From: Anagrus nilaparvatae
Lineage: Eukaryota > Arthropoda > Insecta > Hymenoptera > Mymaridae
DNA: 64,000 bases
NCBI GenBank assembly: GCA_022575985.1
Contig: JAKSXM010000014.1
Coordinates: forward strand, 7,936,001-8,000,000
Direction of reading: 5' to 3'
Part shown: positions 11,205 to 22,722 of the stretch, in pieces
Numbering within the stretch: position 1 is the stretch's first letter
Layout of the letters: each line of letters begins with the position of its first letter
The notes under the pieces: model-generated
Database searches by the model: none
The model's input: the letters and a program-made list of their open reading frames with translations, nothing else
Told to the model about the DNA's origin: nothing
Translations under genes and position numbers: made by a program

Positions 11205-11334
11205 AAAACAATTGAATTTTTATCGACCTTTTTTCGAGTAAATGATATCAAATAAATTTACAAGAGGTGAAGAATTTGTAAATTTATTTGATATCATTTA
11301 CTCGATAAAAGGTCGATAAAAATTCAATTGTTTT
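11205..11334. repeat. Near-perfect 58-bp-arm hairpin
   Basis: Left arm 11205-11262 and right arm 11277-11334 are reverse complements with one mismatch (TTTTTTCGAG against TTTTATCGAG). The loop is 14 bases, containing AGAGGTGAAG. The arms include TTTATCGACC and GATATCAAATAAATTTACA. It could be a small foldback element or, if transcribed, a stem-loop RNA. Confidence 0.9.
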
Positions 11335-12250
11335 ACATAAAAAATATTATTTTCAAACATTTTTCAATAAAATTGGATAATTTTTTCATTGATTTTTCCA
11401 AAAATTTCCTAATCATGCCTGATCTGCCCCTCTCACCCCCATTTTTAAAGTATTTTTTAGGATTGTAGGTTAAAAATAATTTCAGATTCTGAAAGAGCAT
11501 GAAATTTTACTATCCGGATGAACTTTTTAACCACTTAACTATTAAGGAATATACTAATTTTTGCTGATTTACAAAAGTCTCCACCTCCACCTCACAGTGC
11601 TGTCTATGTTATCTCAATTTTGAGACAAGACCGAGACAAGATCGAGATTTGTTTTAAAGTTTCACACACCTATACTTTTATGAAAAAAATTAGACATTAC
11701 GACCTCCAAGAAAAAAAACAAATGGCGTTTTTTTTTTAAAATTTCGGTGTCAGTAAATATTATTAAAATTATACTTCATAAAACTAGTACTTCCTTTATA
11801 CGATAACTTAGTCAGATTTTATCCACAATGAAAATCATTTTTTTAATTTAGGTATTTTTCCTCGGTTAACCCAATTTGTCATTATTTTTCAATATTTTCA
11901 CACGGGTAGTTTTTAGTATCTAAAAATAGAAACAGAAATTATTAAAAATAATTTTTTTTTTTATAACTTTATCATAAAGTTTATGCAAGTAGGTTTTATA
12001 AATTTGCTCTGAAATGTCTAAGACAAATAAAAAATATCCTATCATTTTCAAATGATTAAAATTCGGGCATATTTGGATCCAAATGGCTAAAATTGTAAAA
12101 GCATATATAATAATATTTCATATAAATATAAAAATTAGCATAAAAGCACAATCAGATTGGTCATTCTGCTACAATAGTACTTTCAGATGTTTTTACCCAT
12201 ATAATTGAAATCTTAAAAATAATAATTAAATTATAAAATAGTAGTATAAT
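11335..12250. other. AT-rich spacer, nothing recognised
   Basis: No coding frame longer than background and no clear repeat. A short GAGACAAGACCGAGACAAG duplication lies near 11620-11645. Confidence 0.4.
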
Positions 12251-12254
12251 AAGT

Positions 12255-12355
12255 TTTAAGGGAGGAAAAGTTTTGTTACTAGTATGTACACATATCAATT
12301 TATCGAGCATTCATATAAGTGATCCCGCTATGTAACGAAACTTTTGCGCCTTTTA
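12255..12355 (+). repeat. Degenerate relative of the family 1 short element
   Basis: GGAAAAGTTTTGTTAC at the left, TCGAGCATTCATATAAGTG in the middle and ACGAAACTTTTGCGCC at the right follow the order of the right half of copies A and B. The similarity is patchy. Confidence 0.4.
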
Positions 12356-12367
12356 TGTACAATTGTA

Positions 12368-12573
12368 CAGAGTATTCCGAAATTTGTGCACACGGTGCTA
12401 AGGTGTTCCTAAAAACGTGCACGCCGTGCCAGTTACTGAAGATAATACGTACTAAAAGTTTAATTTACTCTGATTTTAGTACGTAATAACCTAAAATAAA
12501 AAAAAAGTAATACTTAAAAAAACTTTTGCCAGTATTTCCTCAGCGCCGTGCGCACGAATGACCGAATACTCTG
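12368..12573. mobile_element. 206-bp MITE with 3-bp GTA target duplication
   Basis: The left end CAGAGTATTCCGAAATTTGT and the right end, read inversely CAGAGTATTCGGTCATTCGT, form a TIR extending about 36 bp through GTGC(A/G)CACGG(T/C)GCT. GTA occurs at both 12365-12367 and 12574-12576. A 3-bp duplication with CA-starting TIRs fits the EnSpm/CACTA superfamily, which has a transposase at 7.4-9.5 kb, although the TIR bases are not shown to match that element. No coding capacity. Confidence 0.8.
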
Positions 12574-12576
12574 GTA

Positions 12577-13380
12577 CTACAAGCTACATTTGATTTAAGT
12601 GCATTTGAAATCAAAAATCGCATGTTGGAAAAATCGAAAAACTTTATGAATTTGAAAAAAGAAGTGTAAGAGAGATTTTTTTAATATTTCTATCTTTTTA
12701 TTTTATGATTTTACTCCATATAATCGGGTAGATTCGTAAATGATTAACCGGTTTTATTACAGTGAAAAGTCTTTCATTATTAATAAATAATCACTATTTT
12801 ATCTAATCTAAAAAAAAAATCACGTAGTCACGGCTCCTTAATATATAGGTGATTAGCAACCTGAAAAAATTTTTCTTAAACTAGTCCCTTGAAAGATTTA
12901 CAAAACAGATTTTATTTAACATAGAGAAGATTTCATATTTCCAGGATGTTTATTTACAGAAATATAAGCAAAAACATTTTTGAATTTGTTATACAATAGT
13001 CGCAAGTAGAAGAATAATCTACATTAATAATACATCTCTTTCATTCCACGAGGGTACTAAATTAATTTTATAAATTCATTGTTTATACGTAAACCATAGT
13101 GGTTAAACTAATTTCAGTCGGCATAATTGCGTTACAATTTTTACCCTCAGAAAATAATAAACTGCTCCCCATTCTTCAAGAAAAAAAAGAGAAAAATTTG
13201 ATATCTGAACTGAGAAAAAATGTGGAGTAAAATATACCTTTGCATCTGATAGATTTTACTATTAATTTGAGTAAATTTATCCAAAGCATTGAAAATATTA
13301 CATTTTACTCCTTGTGCATGTTTTAATACTAATTAATTAATTAATTATATATAACTAAATTAATTAATAAAATCATCCAC
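12577..13380. other. AT-rich spacer, nothing recognised
   Basis: No gene, RNA gene or repeat recognised. An alternating TTAATTAATTAATT run lies near 13330. Confidence 0.4.
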
Positions 13381-13383
13381 AGA

Positions 13384-15240
13384 ATTTTCTATTGGATCCA
13401 ATCGGGCTAAAAGAAAATCAACGTACAAAAGTACATTTTCAGGTGTAAAAATGGATTCCAGGGGTAAATAAATGGATTCGCAAGACAATTAATAATAACA
13501 ATTAATATTCGAAACCAAAGGTCATATTAGAGTGGACCGGGCTAAAATAAAATTCTGGTGAAATTTAATCCCTTTTAGCTTTGTAGTTAAAAATAGCTTT
13601 CTGGGGGTATAAAATGGTTCTTGCATAATATAATCAATATCACCGAATATTATTAGTCACCCAGAGACTTACTGGGCTACAGTAAAATTCACTTCAAGAG
13701 TTGATTTTAAGGTGCTTAATTTTAATCTTTGTGTAAATAAATCATAAATAGTAAAACTAACAACATCTAGTCAAATCTGCTCTAAAATTGTAAAATGTAG
13801 CTTTTAGACTAAAATAAAACTTTGATTCTAATGTTGGTATTAGATTATAAAAATTTATTTGGTTAGATTGTAAGTAAATTTCAACGCATGAAAATATTCC
13901 AGATACGAAAGTACCCGAATAGAATCTAAGTTTGGAAGCCGTACTTAAAAGTCTGGCCCAGATCCGGCTGCCGTATCTCGCCATACTTCGACAATATATC
14001 GTTTAATCAACTAAATTTATTTAACTGAAACTTTGTTATTTTACTAAAGAAATTTTTTTTTTTAATTTTAAACACTTTTCATGATAAAATTTATAAAATT
14101 TTAAATTTTAATTAAAGAAAAAAAAACACTTAAAGTATATACAAACATGCTTGTATTATAACTTAAAAAATAATGTATACAATTTTATAAAATAAATAAC
14201 AATCTTAAAATTATTTATCCATAACACAAGCAGAAAAAATAAAAATACACGTTTTTACACATGAATATTACTTAATTTAATAAAATATAATTAAATTTTT
14301 ATCACCCATGTTGTTTATTTATATTTGTTTTATACGCTAAGTTCGGAATTATAATAAATGCTGATCTGGCCCTTGTCCGGGTTCCATACCTGGCCGGATC
14401 TGGAAAGTATGGCTTCCAAACCGGGCCGGAGCAGCCCATATTTGCAGATTCTATTCGGATATCTCACCCAAAAATAGTATATAAGTCAAGGTTCAAAATA
14501 ATTTTATGACAACTTAACTACTTTAAATGAAATAATTATCAAATTTATAGATTTAAAAAAATTTTTTTACTCTCACTGATAGTTGTCTGATAAATATAAA
14601 TTTATTTTTAAGTAATTATTCATTAAAATATAATAATCTTATAGGCTTACATGGGCACAGATAACAATATATACAGTATTATACAATTAAATAAATTTTG
14701 TAAAATAATTAAATAATTAGGTCACGACCTGCTGCAACTTTTTTAAATATATTTTTTGGTATTCAAGATTCTAAGAAATATTTAATTTTTATTTTATAAA
14801 TGGAAATATTTTTTTCAAATATAAATAGCTACAGTGGCAATTTTATTATAAATTCTGCTGGACTCATTATTACCTATATAATTCATTTTTAACCCTAGAG
14901 ATAGATTTGTACATTAGGATTTGATTTTTTCCCGATTGGGCCCAATATGCTCCAGGGTGTACAACTTTATCAATTGTTATTTATTTTATCCTACTGAATC
15001 CATTTACTTTTATAGTCTATTTTTATCCCTGGGAATCAATTTTAATGGCAAGATCTCATTTTTTTCTAATCGGGCCCAATGGGCCCCTGGATAGCTGATT
15101 CTATCTGTTGGTATTTATTTTATCATGAGAGACCCATTTTTTACCTCCAGAGTCCATTTTTATCTTCGGTATTTACCTTTTACATTAGTATTTTATTTTG
15201 GGCCGGATCGGCCCCTAGGGGTTATTTTTTCCTCTTCCTA
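13384..15240. repeat. GGGCY-containing degenerate repeats around a TIR element
   Basis: Left of 13900, three spaced motifs of the type CGGGCTAAAA or TGGGCTACAG followed by TAAAATTC occur near 13405, 13550 and 13672. Right of 14850, three inverse-looking motifs occur near 14935 (GATTGGGCCCAATATGCTCC), 15070 (CGGGCCCAATGGGCCCC) and 15203 (GGGCCGGATCGGCCCC). Each is followed by similar text such as CCATTTTTATCC. This reads as a decayed tandem repeat on both sides of the TIR element at 13915-14465. Period and ends are not sharply defined. Confidence 0.45.
13915..14465. mobile_element. Probable TIR element with CCGAATAGAATCT ends
   Basis: CCGAATAGAATCTAAGTTTGG at the left recurs inversely at the right as AGATTCTATTCGG. 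Subterminal TTTGGAAGCCGTACTT and CCAGATCCGGC at the left recur inversely as AAGTATGGCTTCCAAA and GCCGGATCTGG at 14385-14425. The interior is AT-rich without coding frames. Target duplication is not seen. Confidence 0.6.
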
Positions 15241-15270
15241 TAATGCCTCCGACTGTGCTAATTAGTGCTA

Positions 15271-15949
15271 CAGGCGTTCCTCCTTATACGCGGTTAATGC
15301 GTTCCAGGAAGGAAACCGCGTATACGGAGACCAAGGTCTTATGGGAATAAGGGAGTTAGGTTCCAAATACTTTAAGTTTCCAAGCTTAATAATAATTTTT
15401 TTGTATTTTTGTGTACTTATTTTTTAGTGAAATATTAAGTGATTTTTTTTTATACATGTCTGTTTAATTTACTTAAGTGAGAAGACTGGCCCAAGGTCGA
15501 AGCACTATGACGAATTTTTTCTTTGTTGTCTCTTATAGTTCGTACAGAAGGCTCATTGATTTTAAACTTTCGCGCAATGGCTGTGAATCTCTCTCCAGAT
15601 TCGAGCAAATTGTAGATTTTTAGCTTCACACCATAATATCCAAGACATTCCTTGCTTTTTTATTTGGAGAATTTTTGAGTTTGGAAGCCATAATTTATGA
15701 AGGAATACTTATAATAATTTTGCTTGTCTGAGAGATGTTAAACTTTAATAATTTTTAATAATTATTTATACTTTAATAATTTTTCTTGTCTGAGAGATGG
15801 TGATGTTTAATAAATGAGCTTAATTAGTTGTTTCAAAACCATAAAAAAAGACAACCAGTAAAAATTTTCACTTAGAATTTCGAATAGAACCCGCGTATAC
15901 AGAGGGAAAAACCGCGTATATGGAAACCGCGTATAAGGAGGGATGCCTG
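15271..15949 (-). mobile_element. Internally deleted Tigger/pogo element, 679 bp
   Basis: The ends CAGGCGTTCCTCCTTATACG and, inversely at the right, CAGGCATCCCTCCTTATACG are Tigger-type TIRs. TA lies on both sides (15269-15270 and 15950-15951). CCGCGTATA repeats subterminally. On the minus strand an ATG at 15691 opens a transposase N-terminus (MASKLKNSPNKKARN). After one frameshift it continues KLKIYNLLESGERFTAIARK and NEPSVRTIRDNKEKIR, a CENP-B/pogo helix-turn-helix, to a stop near 15452. The DDE domain is missing, so the copy is non-autonomous. Confidence 0.88.
15491..15691 (-). pseudogene. Tigger/pogo transposase N-terminal HTH remnant
   Basis: This holds the pogo-type DNA-binding helix-turn-helix (LLESGERFTAIARKF and EPSVRTIRDNKEKI). 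It is preceded by a short frame from ATG 15691 that ends in TGA, so one indel separates the two readings. It would have bound the element's own ends. The catalytic domain is absent. Confidence 0.75.
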
Positions 15950-16699
15950 TATATTTAAAAAAAAAAAATTCTGTATACAGTGCCTGCATTCCGAGAAAAA
16001 CTGTATTCACGGATGTATAGTACACGGCATACACACGGAGAAAAAAGAGCGCCGCCTGACAGCGCAGCTGATACGTTAGCAAGCGCGGTTGCAGAACAAG
16101 CTGAAAGTTTGCATTCGCGAGCTGCCTGCAAGATCAACCCGCGCTCTCCGAGAGCGCTGGTCAGGCTCTGGTAGAGGCAACCATAGAAGTATAGTTGAAA
16201 TAGAACAAACGTATAATGAGAGGAAATGTCTTGTGTGTCTGAAGGATAGATAATGTAAAAAAAGTAGGACCCAGTTCTTTTTTCTTTCTCTTGCCTGGCT
16301 AATAGTGGGAGAAAGAGACTAGCAGTGTGTATGTAATGTGTGTTGTATATACTCTTAATGTGTGTAGCACGCATACTCTTTTTAAAAATATTTACTATTA
16401 TTATTATCATTATTATAAGTATACATTTTAAATCTTCTGTTATATAAAATATTAAAATTTAATCATTTTTTTAATTATTAAAAATTTTTAATGATTTTTT
16501 TAATTTTAAGACATTAAATATAGATAAAAAAAAATTTTTTTTTTTTTCAAAATAAAAATTTGCAAGATGAAATAAAAACTTATATACCGATAATTTTATA
16601 TAGCTTAATTTGAAAATTATGTTAGGGTATAGGTATAACAGTATTCATTAATTTTTTTTTATAAATAAATAAATAAGGACAGAATTTATTAAAAAAAAT

Positions 16700-16737
16700 T
16701 AAACTAATTTATATATATATATATATATATATATATG
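16700..16737. repeat. (AT)n microsatellite
   Basis: An uninterrupted run of about a dozen TA dinucleotides lies in the 3' part of the P element, downstream of the transposase stop. Confidence 0.9.
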
Positions 16738-17023
16738 CATATTTTTATTTAACATTTTACAATACAAAAAAATATATAACAATAAAATTATAGCAAACAG
16801 ATCATCCTATTATAAACGAACTTTTATTAACAATATGTATATTAAAAATATATAAAATACTATATTAACATAATTATTATGTTATAAAATTGCTTTTAAA
16901 ACAATATATTATTTTAAAAGTATTATTACGATATTGTAGAATTGAAATTCAAATTCTTATTGACTTAACGGATGAGTTAGAACGTTATAATACATTATTA
17001 TTAAAACATTAGAACTAATGATT

Positions 17024-20000
17024 TTATTGGCCTTTAAAATTAATAAGTCTGTGAAAATAGCTTCTACATCTATCAGTTTTATCTAATTGCAGTTTGCACT
17101 CATGATGCAGTCTTAAAGTAAAATATTTTTCTAATATTTTATTAATTAAATTCATCTTATGGTTATTCTTTACATCAATACTATCGGCTAATTCTAAATT
17201 TTTAAATAAATGACTAGGTAAAAATCTTTTAGTAAGCATACTGAGTTTCAATATTGAGTTTTTCATTTCTAAGACATTCGGCACGCCTTTAAAAGTTTTT
17301 TCTGCCCACTTACAAATTGTGACAACATCATCACTGGCAGTTGTTAAAAATTGTTTTTCCGTGCCTCTATCTTTCAAAATTTGTAAGTAGCATGGTTCAT
17401 CCTCACTGATTAGAGATTCTAAACACAATTCACAGTGATGATGTTTTTTTAAATCTTTAGCAACGCTTTTAGAAACAAAGCCTGCTATATATGGAATAAC
17501 TGCATTTTTATATTCACTCCAATAAGAATTTGAATTCAAATTATAATCATGATCCAGTGAAACAAGTAGTGTTTCTACAACGTCTAAAATATCTTCATCA
17601 TTTGAGTCAGCATCACTTTTTTTTGTATTTGATATATTTGAATGAAATAAGGTGGTGTTATCCTGTAATTGACAATTAGCCGAAGCAGATACTAAAGAAT
17701 GAACATGAGTGGCCAGTTTTCTGTATGCAGATTTAAAGTGGCGGCATGATGGGTTGTTGTTATACCCTCCCATTCTTCTTATAACAGAAAAAAAAGTTTC
17801 TAAATGATCTTGAGATAGTTTATAAGTTAGAAAATACTTAAGTGTTTCATCCTGTATTAAATCTTCAGCTAATTTTAAAGCACCTCTCATAGAAATTATT
17901 AGCCCGAGAAATCCAGTTTTTCTGCTGCTTTGCAAAATAGGTATCAAACTACCATTCTTATTTTCACAAATCAAAAAACTGGCATTAATACCACTTTCAT
18001 TTACTGGAGGTATATTCTCCTTGTCTATAACTTGCAAATCATCAACATTTTCTGATATTTGGAAATCATCTTCATTATTTTCATCATTTTGGTTTTCTGT
18101 AATACATATAAATTTGTCGTCACTTTTATTTGCAGTGTTTCTGGTTTTTAAAAATAGATTTTGTATATATTTTGCCCAACAATTTACTTTATTTTTCCAT
18201 GCGGTTAAGTTATCTTTTGAAATTGACTTTCGAGTATCTGTTTTTGATCCGAAATAAGTTTTAACATTCAAAAAATCAAATATTTCATTAAAATTTTCAC
18301 AAAATTTTGATGTTGATCCTGATTTTTTAAACGCTGGTAATTTTAAATAGTCTTTTAAAACCTTTAATGCATCTGCAACGCTTTTGCTGAGGGTCTGTAC
18401 AGCAAGACGAACATTCATTTTTTCTTTTTTAAATTTATTGTGTCGTCTTCTGATTTTAGTTCCCATGTGTAAACCTTCTTGCTCTTGCAAATACACTAAA
18501 TTATTTATAAAACTCCAATCAATATTTTCTTCTATGCTTGATCCATCTACTAATATACACTCACCCATCGTATTTCTGACTAATTTTATCATGTGGCAAG
18601 CATCTAGAATAACATAAATATTTTCACCTGAAGTTGGATGTTTGAAAAATACCTCTTTATTGGTATCATTAAAATCTGCACCTAAACATTTAGCCATCGT
18701 AAAATTAACACTCGTTCCGTCAAAAGTTAAGCTTTTCACAGTTATTTCATTGTCATGCAAGGTGCTTAATATTTCTTTTGTGATAGTTGCTCTTTCTTCA
18801 CCTCCGAGGCCATTAATAAAATAATATGCAACCGGACTTTTAAAATGGTCATTAAGGGCCACCACCATAAATACAAGGGCAGAAGTTGCTTCTTTCGAGT
18901 CATCAGTAATTCCTGTTCCTAAATCGACAAACCCGTAAACTGTTCTTCCATCAGTTTCAACGTATTTTTTCAAATACATCTCATCCACTTGCAAACCAAA
19001 AATTAACTTTTTTTTACCTTTTTTTTGCTTTAAGACTTCGTGCTTAATACTATGCACAATGTTCATTGAAATTCCCGGGCTAAAATCAAATTTTCTAAAC
19101 CATCTTCTAACGGTATTGGGGTGTGGCAATCCTTTTAAAATATCTTTTACGTACTTATAAGCTGCTGGAGAATAAAACATAAGGCTAGCTGCGAATTCTT
19201 TTATTTCAGGCGGGTATACATTTTTTTTTGAAGTCAATAGATTTCGGATAATTTCAGCAAGTGCTGGATTTATGGTTTGCTGTACAAAAAAGAAAAAAAG
19301 TTTTAAAATAGATATATTACAGTAAAAAATCGTAAAATTCAAATAAAACATACACTTGTAAATAATTCTACATTAATCTACGATCTATAAACTACATTTT
19401 TAAGGCAATTAAAAACTAGATAATTAATACGAAACTAATTTTAAAAGAAATAAAGCAAAATTAAGAGAATAATAACTTTTCCTTGACCATTAAATAAACT
19501 ATAATTTAAATTAGAAATTACTGTCTTAAGTCTAAAAGTTTTTAATTAAACGGAATAATTTAGTGATTGTATGAAAATTAAATATAAATAAATAGGCAAA
19601 TAAATAAAAAAAAAGAAGTAATAATTCTACATCTAAAAATAAATATAACTACAAAAATAGGTATTCCTCAACCAAGTTACGTACAAAAGAAGGTAAGAAA
19701 ATGTACTAGGTAGAAAAACATTTATAATTTTAACGCATATGATTAAAAATCATATGCAACCTTTACCCATAAATAAAAAAGGACCAATATTACATTTACT
19801 TTCTACATACATGCTAAGAATAAGTAAATTTAATTACACTTTTCTGCGTATTCTTCATTTACAGACTCTTGCCAATGTCGCCAAAAAATATAAAATAAAC
19901 ATTAAATTTCAGGTAAAAATTTTAATCCATTTTTTTGTATTAAAAAATTTGTTTAAATGCATTTTTAATGCGTTTTATGTGATATTTTATACTTCTATTT

Positions 20001-20212
20001 CTGTCTCTTTTTAAATCTAATAAATAATTTATTTATTTTTAATGATAATTTACTTCAATAGACAAAAATACGAAAAAAAAAAATTTTTTTTTTTTAGTAA
20101 AGTTATAATTGTAAGATTTTGAAACTTCCTTTTGATAGTAAAACTTCTTTTAAAAAAATTTTTTATTCCTGGTTAAACTATATTAATTTCACTGGTATAA
20201 TAATATATATAG

Positions 20213-20243
<31 letters not shown>

Positions 20244-21481
20244 AAAAATTACGTGTTTAAATATAAAAATTTAATATATGAGCTTACTTTCAAATCTTCA
20301 GCTGCATCTTTACTGATGTATCCTTTTGAATGACATTCAGATATTAAATCTTTTAAATTTTGCATTTTCTTTTTCATACGGCATCTTTGACGTCGAAGAG
20401 TATTAAGCTGTTTGTTGTGTTTTTCTAAATATTTCGGAATGATTCGGTAATCATTTGGATCTTTAAAATGTTCTGGAGTTAAATCACCGAGATTTCTTGG
20501 AGTGAAAACTTTGATTCTTTTATTTTCAATTACATGATCAGGAGGTAACTTTCTCTTTCTACAAACAAATAAAGCATAAGTTTTAAGAAAAAAATTTTTT
20601 TAATTAGCGAGAAAATTTGTTATTACCTGTTGCATTGATTAAAATTATTAAACGATTTATTTAGAATATTACTCCCATCAACCACTTGCTGTAAATTTGA
20701 ACGTTCATTCAATTGACCAGTATTAGAAAGAGTTGTTCTAAAGCAATTTTTTAATAAGTTATTTACATGTTCTTTTAACATAAGTTGGAATTTTTTTCGC
20801 CATTGCTCATTGTCTTCAATAATTTTATTTAACTTTTTAATATTTTTAATGATTTGCTCCCCAAGTTTTTCATTTTTATCAAAATCTGAGTTTTGTAATT
20901 GATTGACTTCATGAATGTTAGAAGATTCTTCTAAATTATTACTTAAAATTGCATCATTTGGAATGGTAATTTGATTTTTTGCAAATAATGATGTTGATGA
21001 TGCAGTGACTCCAGAAACATGAGTAGTTAGATAAATTTGATTATCTGCCCTAACTTGCTTTTCAATAGTTGGAACTGAACCTGGAATTATTAGTCTCTTA
21101 ACAACATCTTCCTTGTTTTGAGTTTTGCTTTTATATATTTTATATTTGATCTGATCAGAAGTAAAATGATCACTGCAAACTGTACTATTTTTTGACAATG
21201 TATTTTTTTTAATAACATTTAACCATTTTTGCCTGGTACTTTCATTTCTTGGAATCCTATAATAAAAAATAAGAAAATACATCATTTTTTAAATTTCTAA
21301 ACTAAATTTATGCATATGCATAAATATTATGTATATTTATATAATATATAAATTATTATATTATTTCATTGCAAGTTTTCTTTTTCAATTTTTTTATTAT
21401 TTAAAAATATACTTACTCATGAAATGTTAGATCCTCGTGAAATCCAGTAAATGACTTACAAATGCAACAAGTTCTAACCAT
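17024..21481 (-). CDS. P-element (THAP9-like) transposase, four exons, 1073 residues, intact
   Basis: Exons on the minus strand: 21481-21417, 21256-20627, 20558-20288 and 19279-17024. Donors are GA|GTAAGT, AG|GTAATA and AA|GTAAGC; acceptors end TATAG, TGTAG and TACAG. Phases match at every junction and total 3222 bases. The N-terminus is a THAP zinc finger (C5, C8, C49, H52, W33, SVPTI near 82-86). Exon 3 is basic, helical and Leu-rich (LEKHNKQLNTLRRQRCRMKK), like the family's coiled coil. Exon 4 has YPPEIKEFAASLMFYSP, VDEMY (D421), FDGTSVN (D509), LDACHMIKLVRN (D548) and KLSQDHLETFFSVIRR (E816). These are P-transposase signatures; D421, D509 and E816 are likely catalytic by inference. No stop or frameshift is found, so the element may be autonomous. 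Exon number equals that of the Drosophila P element. Confidence 0.9.
19280..20287 (-). other. Third intron of the P-type transposase
   Basis: This 1008-bp intron separates the THAP/coiled-coil exons from the catalytic exon. It holds an AAAT microsatellite (20213-20245) and an unsupported plus-strand frame. In Drosophila P elements retention of the third intron yields a repressor. Retention here would end translation after the coiled coil, giving a 322-residue DNA-binding product plus a few intron-encoded residues. That regulatory role is inference only. Confidence 0.6.
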
Positions 21482-22104
21482 TTTATTTATTTAAAAAATT
21501 TAATTTACAAATAAAAATACTTCAACAAAAATAACACATGAAATCGACGCTAAATTTAAAATAACGTTCAATTTTAAAAAATATACACAACAGTTTGCCG
21601 GTAAAAACAAGTGAGAGAAATTCGACTCTCAAGCTCCGTTAGTATTAGTGAATAAAAATATACACACACAGCATTCCACAGCATTCTTTTTAACTCCCAC
21701 TATACGCCAGGCGCGAGAAAGAAAAAAGACCCGGCTCAATATATTTTTCATATCTTCTATCCTTCAGGTTCCCTAAGACAGCGCCACTCATTGAATAGTC
21801 GTTCTATTTCAACTATACTTCTATGGAGGCAACACGCAGATATTTCCCCTTCTCGCCGTGTGCTTGTTAATTTCCGATCCTAATGCCGTATCGGGCCGCG
21901 CTGTCAGAGAGCGCTGAGTTTTTATGGAAGCGAGGGCGCAGTACCGATCTTCCAGGCAGCGCTTTTTTTTCTCCGTGCAGGAATGTATACATACGTGTAT
22001 ACAATTACTGTATAGACGCATGTGTTCCAATTTATTGAACTCCCCTTTGAGTTAAAGGTTTTCAGACGCCTAGACCGAAAACAACACCCGAATTTTAACA
22101 CGGA

Positions 22105-22260
22105 ACATGTTTATAGGGAGGGAGTACCTAAAGAACTTGAAAATTAAGGGGGAGTGTCTAATATGTCCAGTTTAAGGGGGGGGGTAGATAAGACTTAGAA
22201 TAATATTAACACGAATTGATGAGATTTAGGAATACTATATCTCGATGGAGCATTCAGAAG
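22105..22260 (+). repeat. Dispersed repeat family 2 (ACATGTTTATAGGGAGGG), copy 1
   Basis: GGAACATGTTTATAGGGAGG, then GAAAATTAAGGGGGAGTGTC and AGACTTAGAATAATATT match the order seen at 62050-62350 and, in part, 46255-46450. It is non-coding. Confidence 0.6.
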
Positions 22261-22265
22261 AGAAA

Positions 22266-22722
22266 AAATTAACACTAAAAATCAGTGCTGTTTTTTGTAC
22301 CCGGATAACACCTATTTCATTGGCAATTGCAATTTTAGGGAAAATAGAAAAGTTATATATCGACTTCTAAATATGCGATTTCAAAATTTTTATTTTTTTT
22401 TTTGATAAGACTTGCAAATAAAAGTTAACAGTAAGTGTTAAATCGGAAGTAAATAAACGCTTTAGTTTGCAAAAAAGCAAGTGATATATCTTGTTGCAAT
22501 ACTTTAGGGTAGATTCAATAGTGAATAAAAAGGCGTCGCTAGGATGCCTGCATTTAGGTTGTCTAAATTCCAAAACGGTTTATTGGAAAAATTTTTCAGA
22601 AAAATTTTTTAGTGAAAATATTGCTAATTTTGAACCTAATTTTATTGCTAAAATTAACACTAAAAATCAGTGCTGTTTTTTGTACCCGGATAACACCTAT
22701 TTCATTGGCAATTGCAATTTTA
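22266..22722 (+). repeat. Pair of about 70-bp direct repeats
   Basis: TTAACACTAAAAATCAGTGC followed by TGTTTTTTGTACCCGGATAA and CACCTATTTCATTGGCAATT occurs at about 22268-22336 and again at about 22652-22722, nearly identical. The intervening 315 bp is unrelated AT-rich sequence. A diverged single copy with the preceding TTGCTAATTTT and AACCTAATTTT words lies at 24887-24985. These may be parts of one dispersed element. Confidence 0.7.

Larger units (their letters stand above)
15972..22020 (-). mobile_element. P-superfamily DNA transposon with long inverted ends, about 6.05 kb
   Basis: The left block (15972-16311) recurs in reverse complement at 21694-22015. Shared words in order include CGGAGAAAAAA, GCGC(C/T)GCCTG, GACAGCGC, GAGGCAACCATAGAAGTATA (CTCCATAG on the other copy), TTGAAATAGAAC, CTGAAGGATAGA, TTTTTTCTTTCTC and CCTGGC. 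The blocks are diverged and carry indels. They enclose a complete four-exon P-type transposase gene on the minus strand and nothing else coding. The exact terminal bases and the 8-bp target duplication expected of P elements are not resolved. The left end abuts the Tigger element. Confidence 0.8.

Noticed and set aside
13757..13984. 75-codon minus-strand frame
   Set aside because: It overlaps the end of a TIR element and has no recognisable domain.
15955..16410. 151-codon minus-strand and 64-codon plus-strand frames
   Set aside because: They lie in the GC-richer inverted end of the P element, overlap on opposite strands and lack family motifs.
21821..22030. 69-codon minus-strand frame
   Set aside because: It is the other inverted end of the P element, not a gene.
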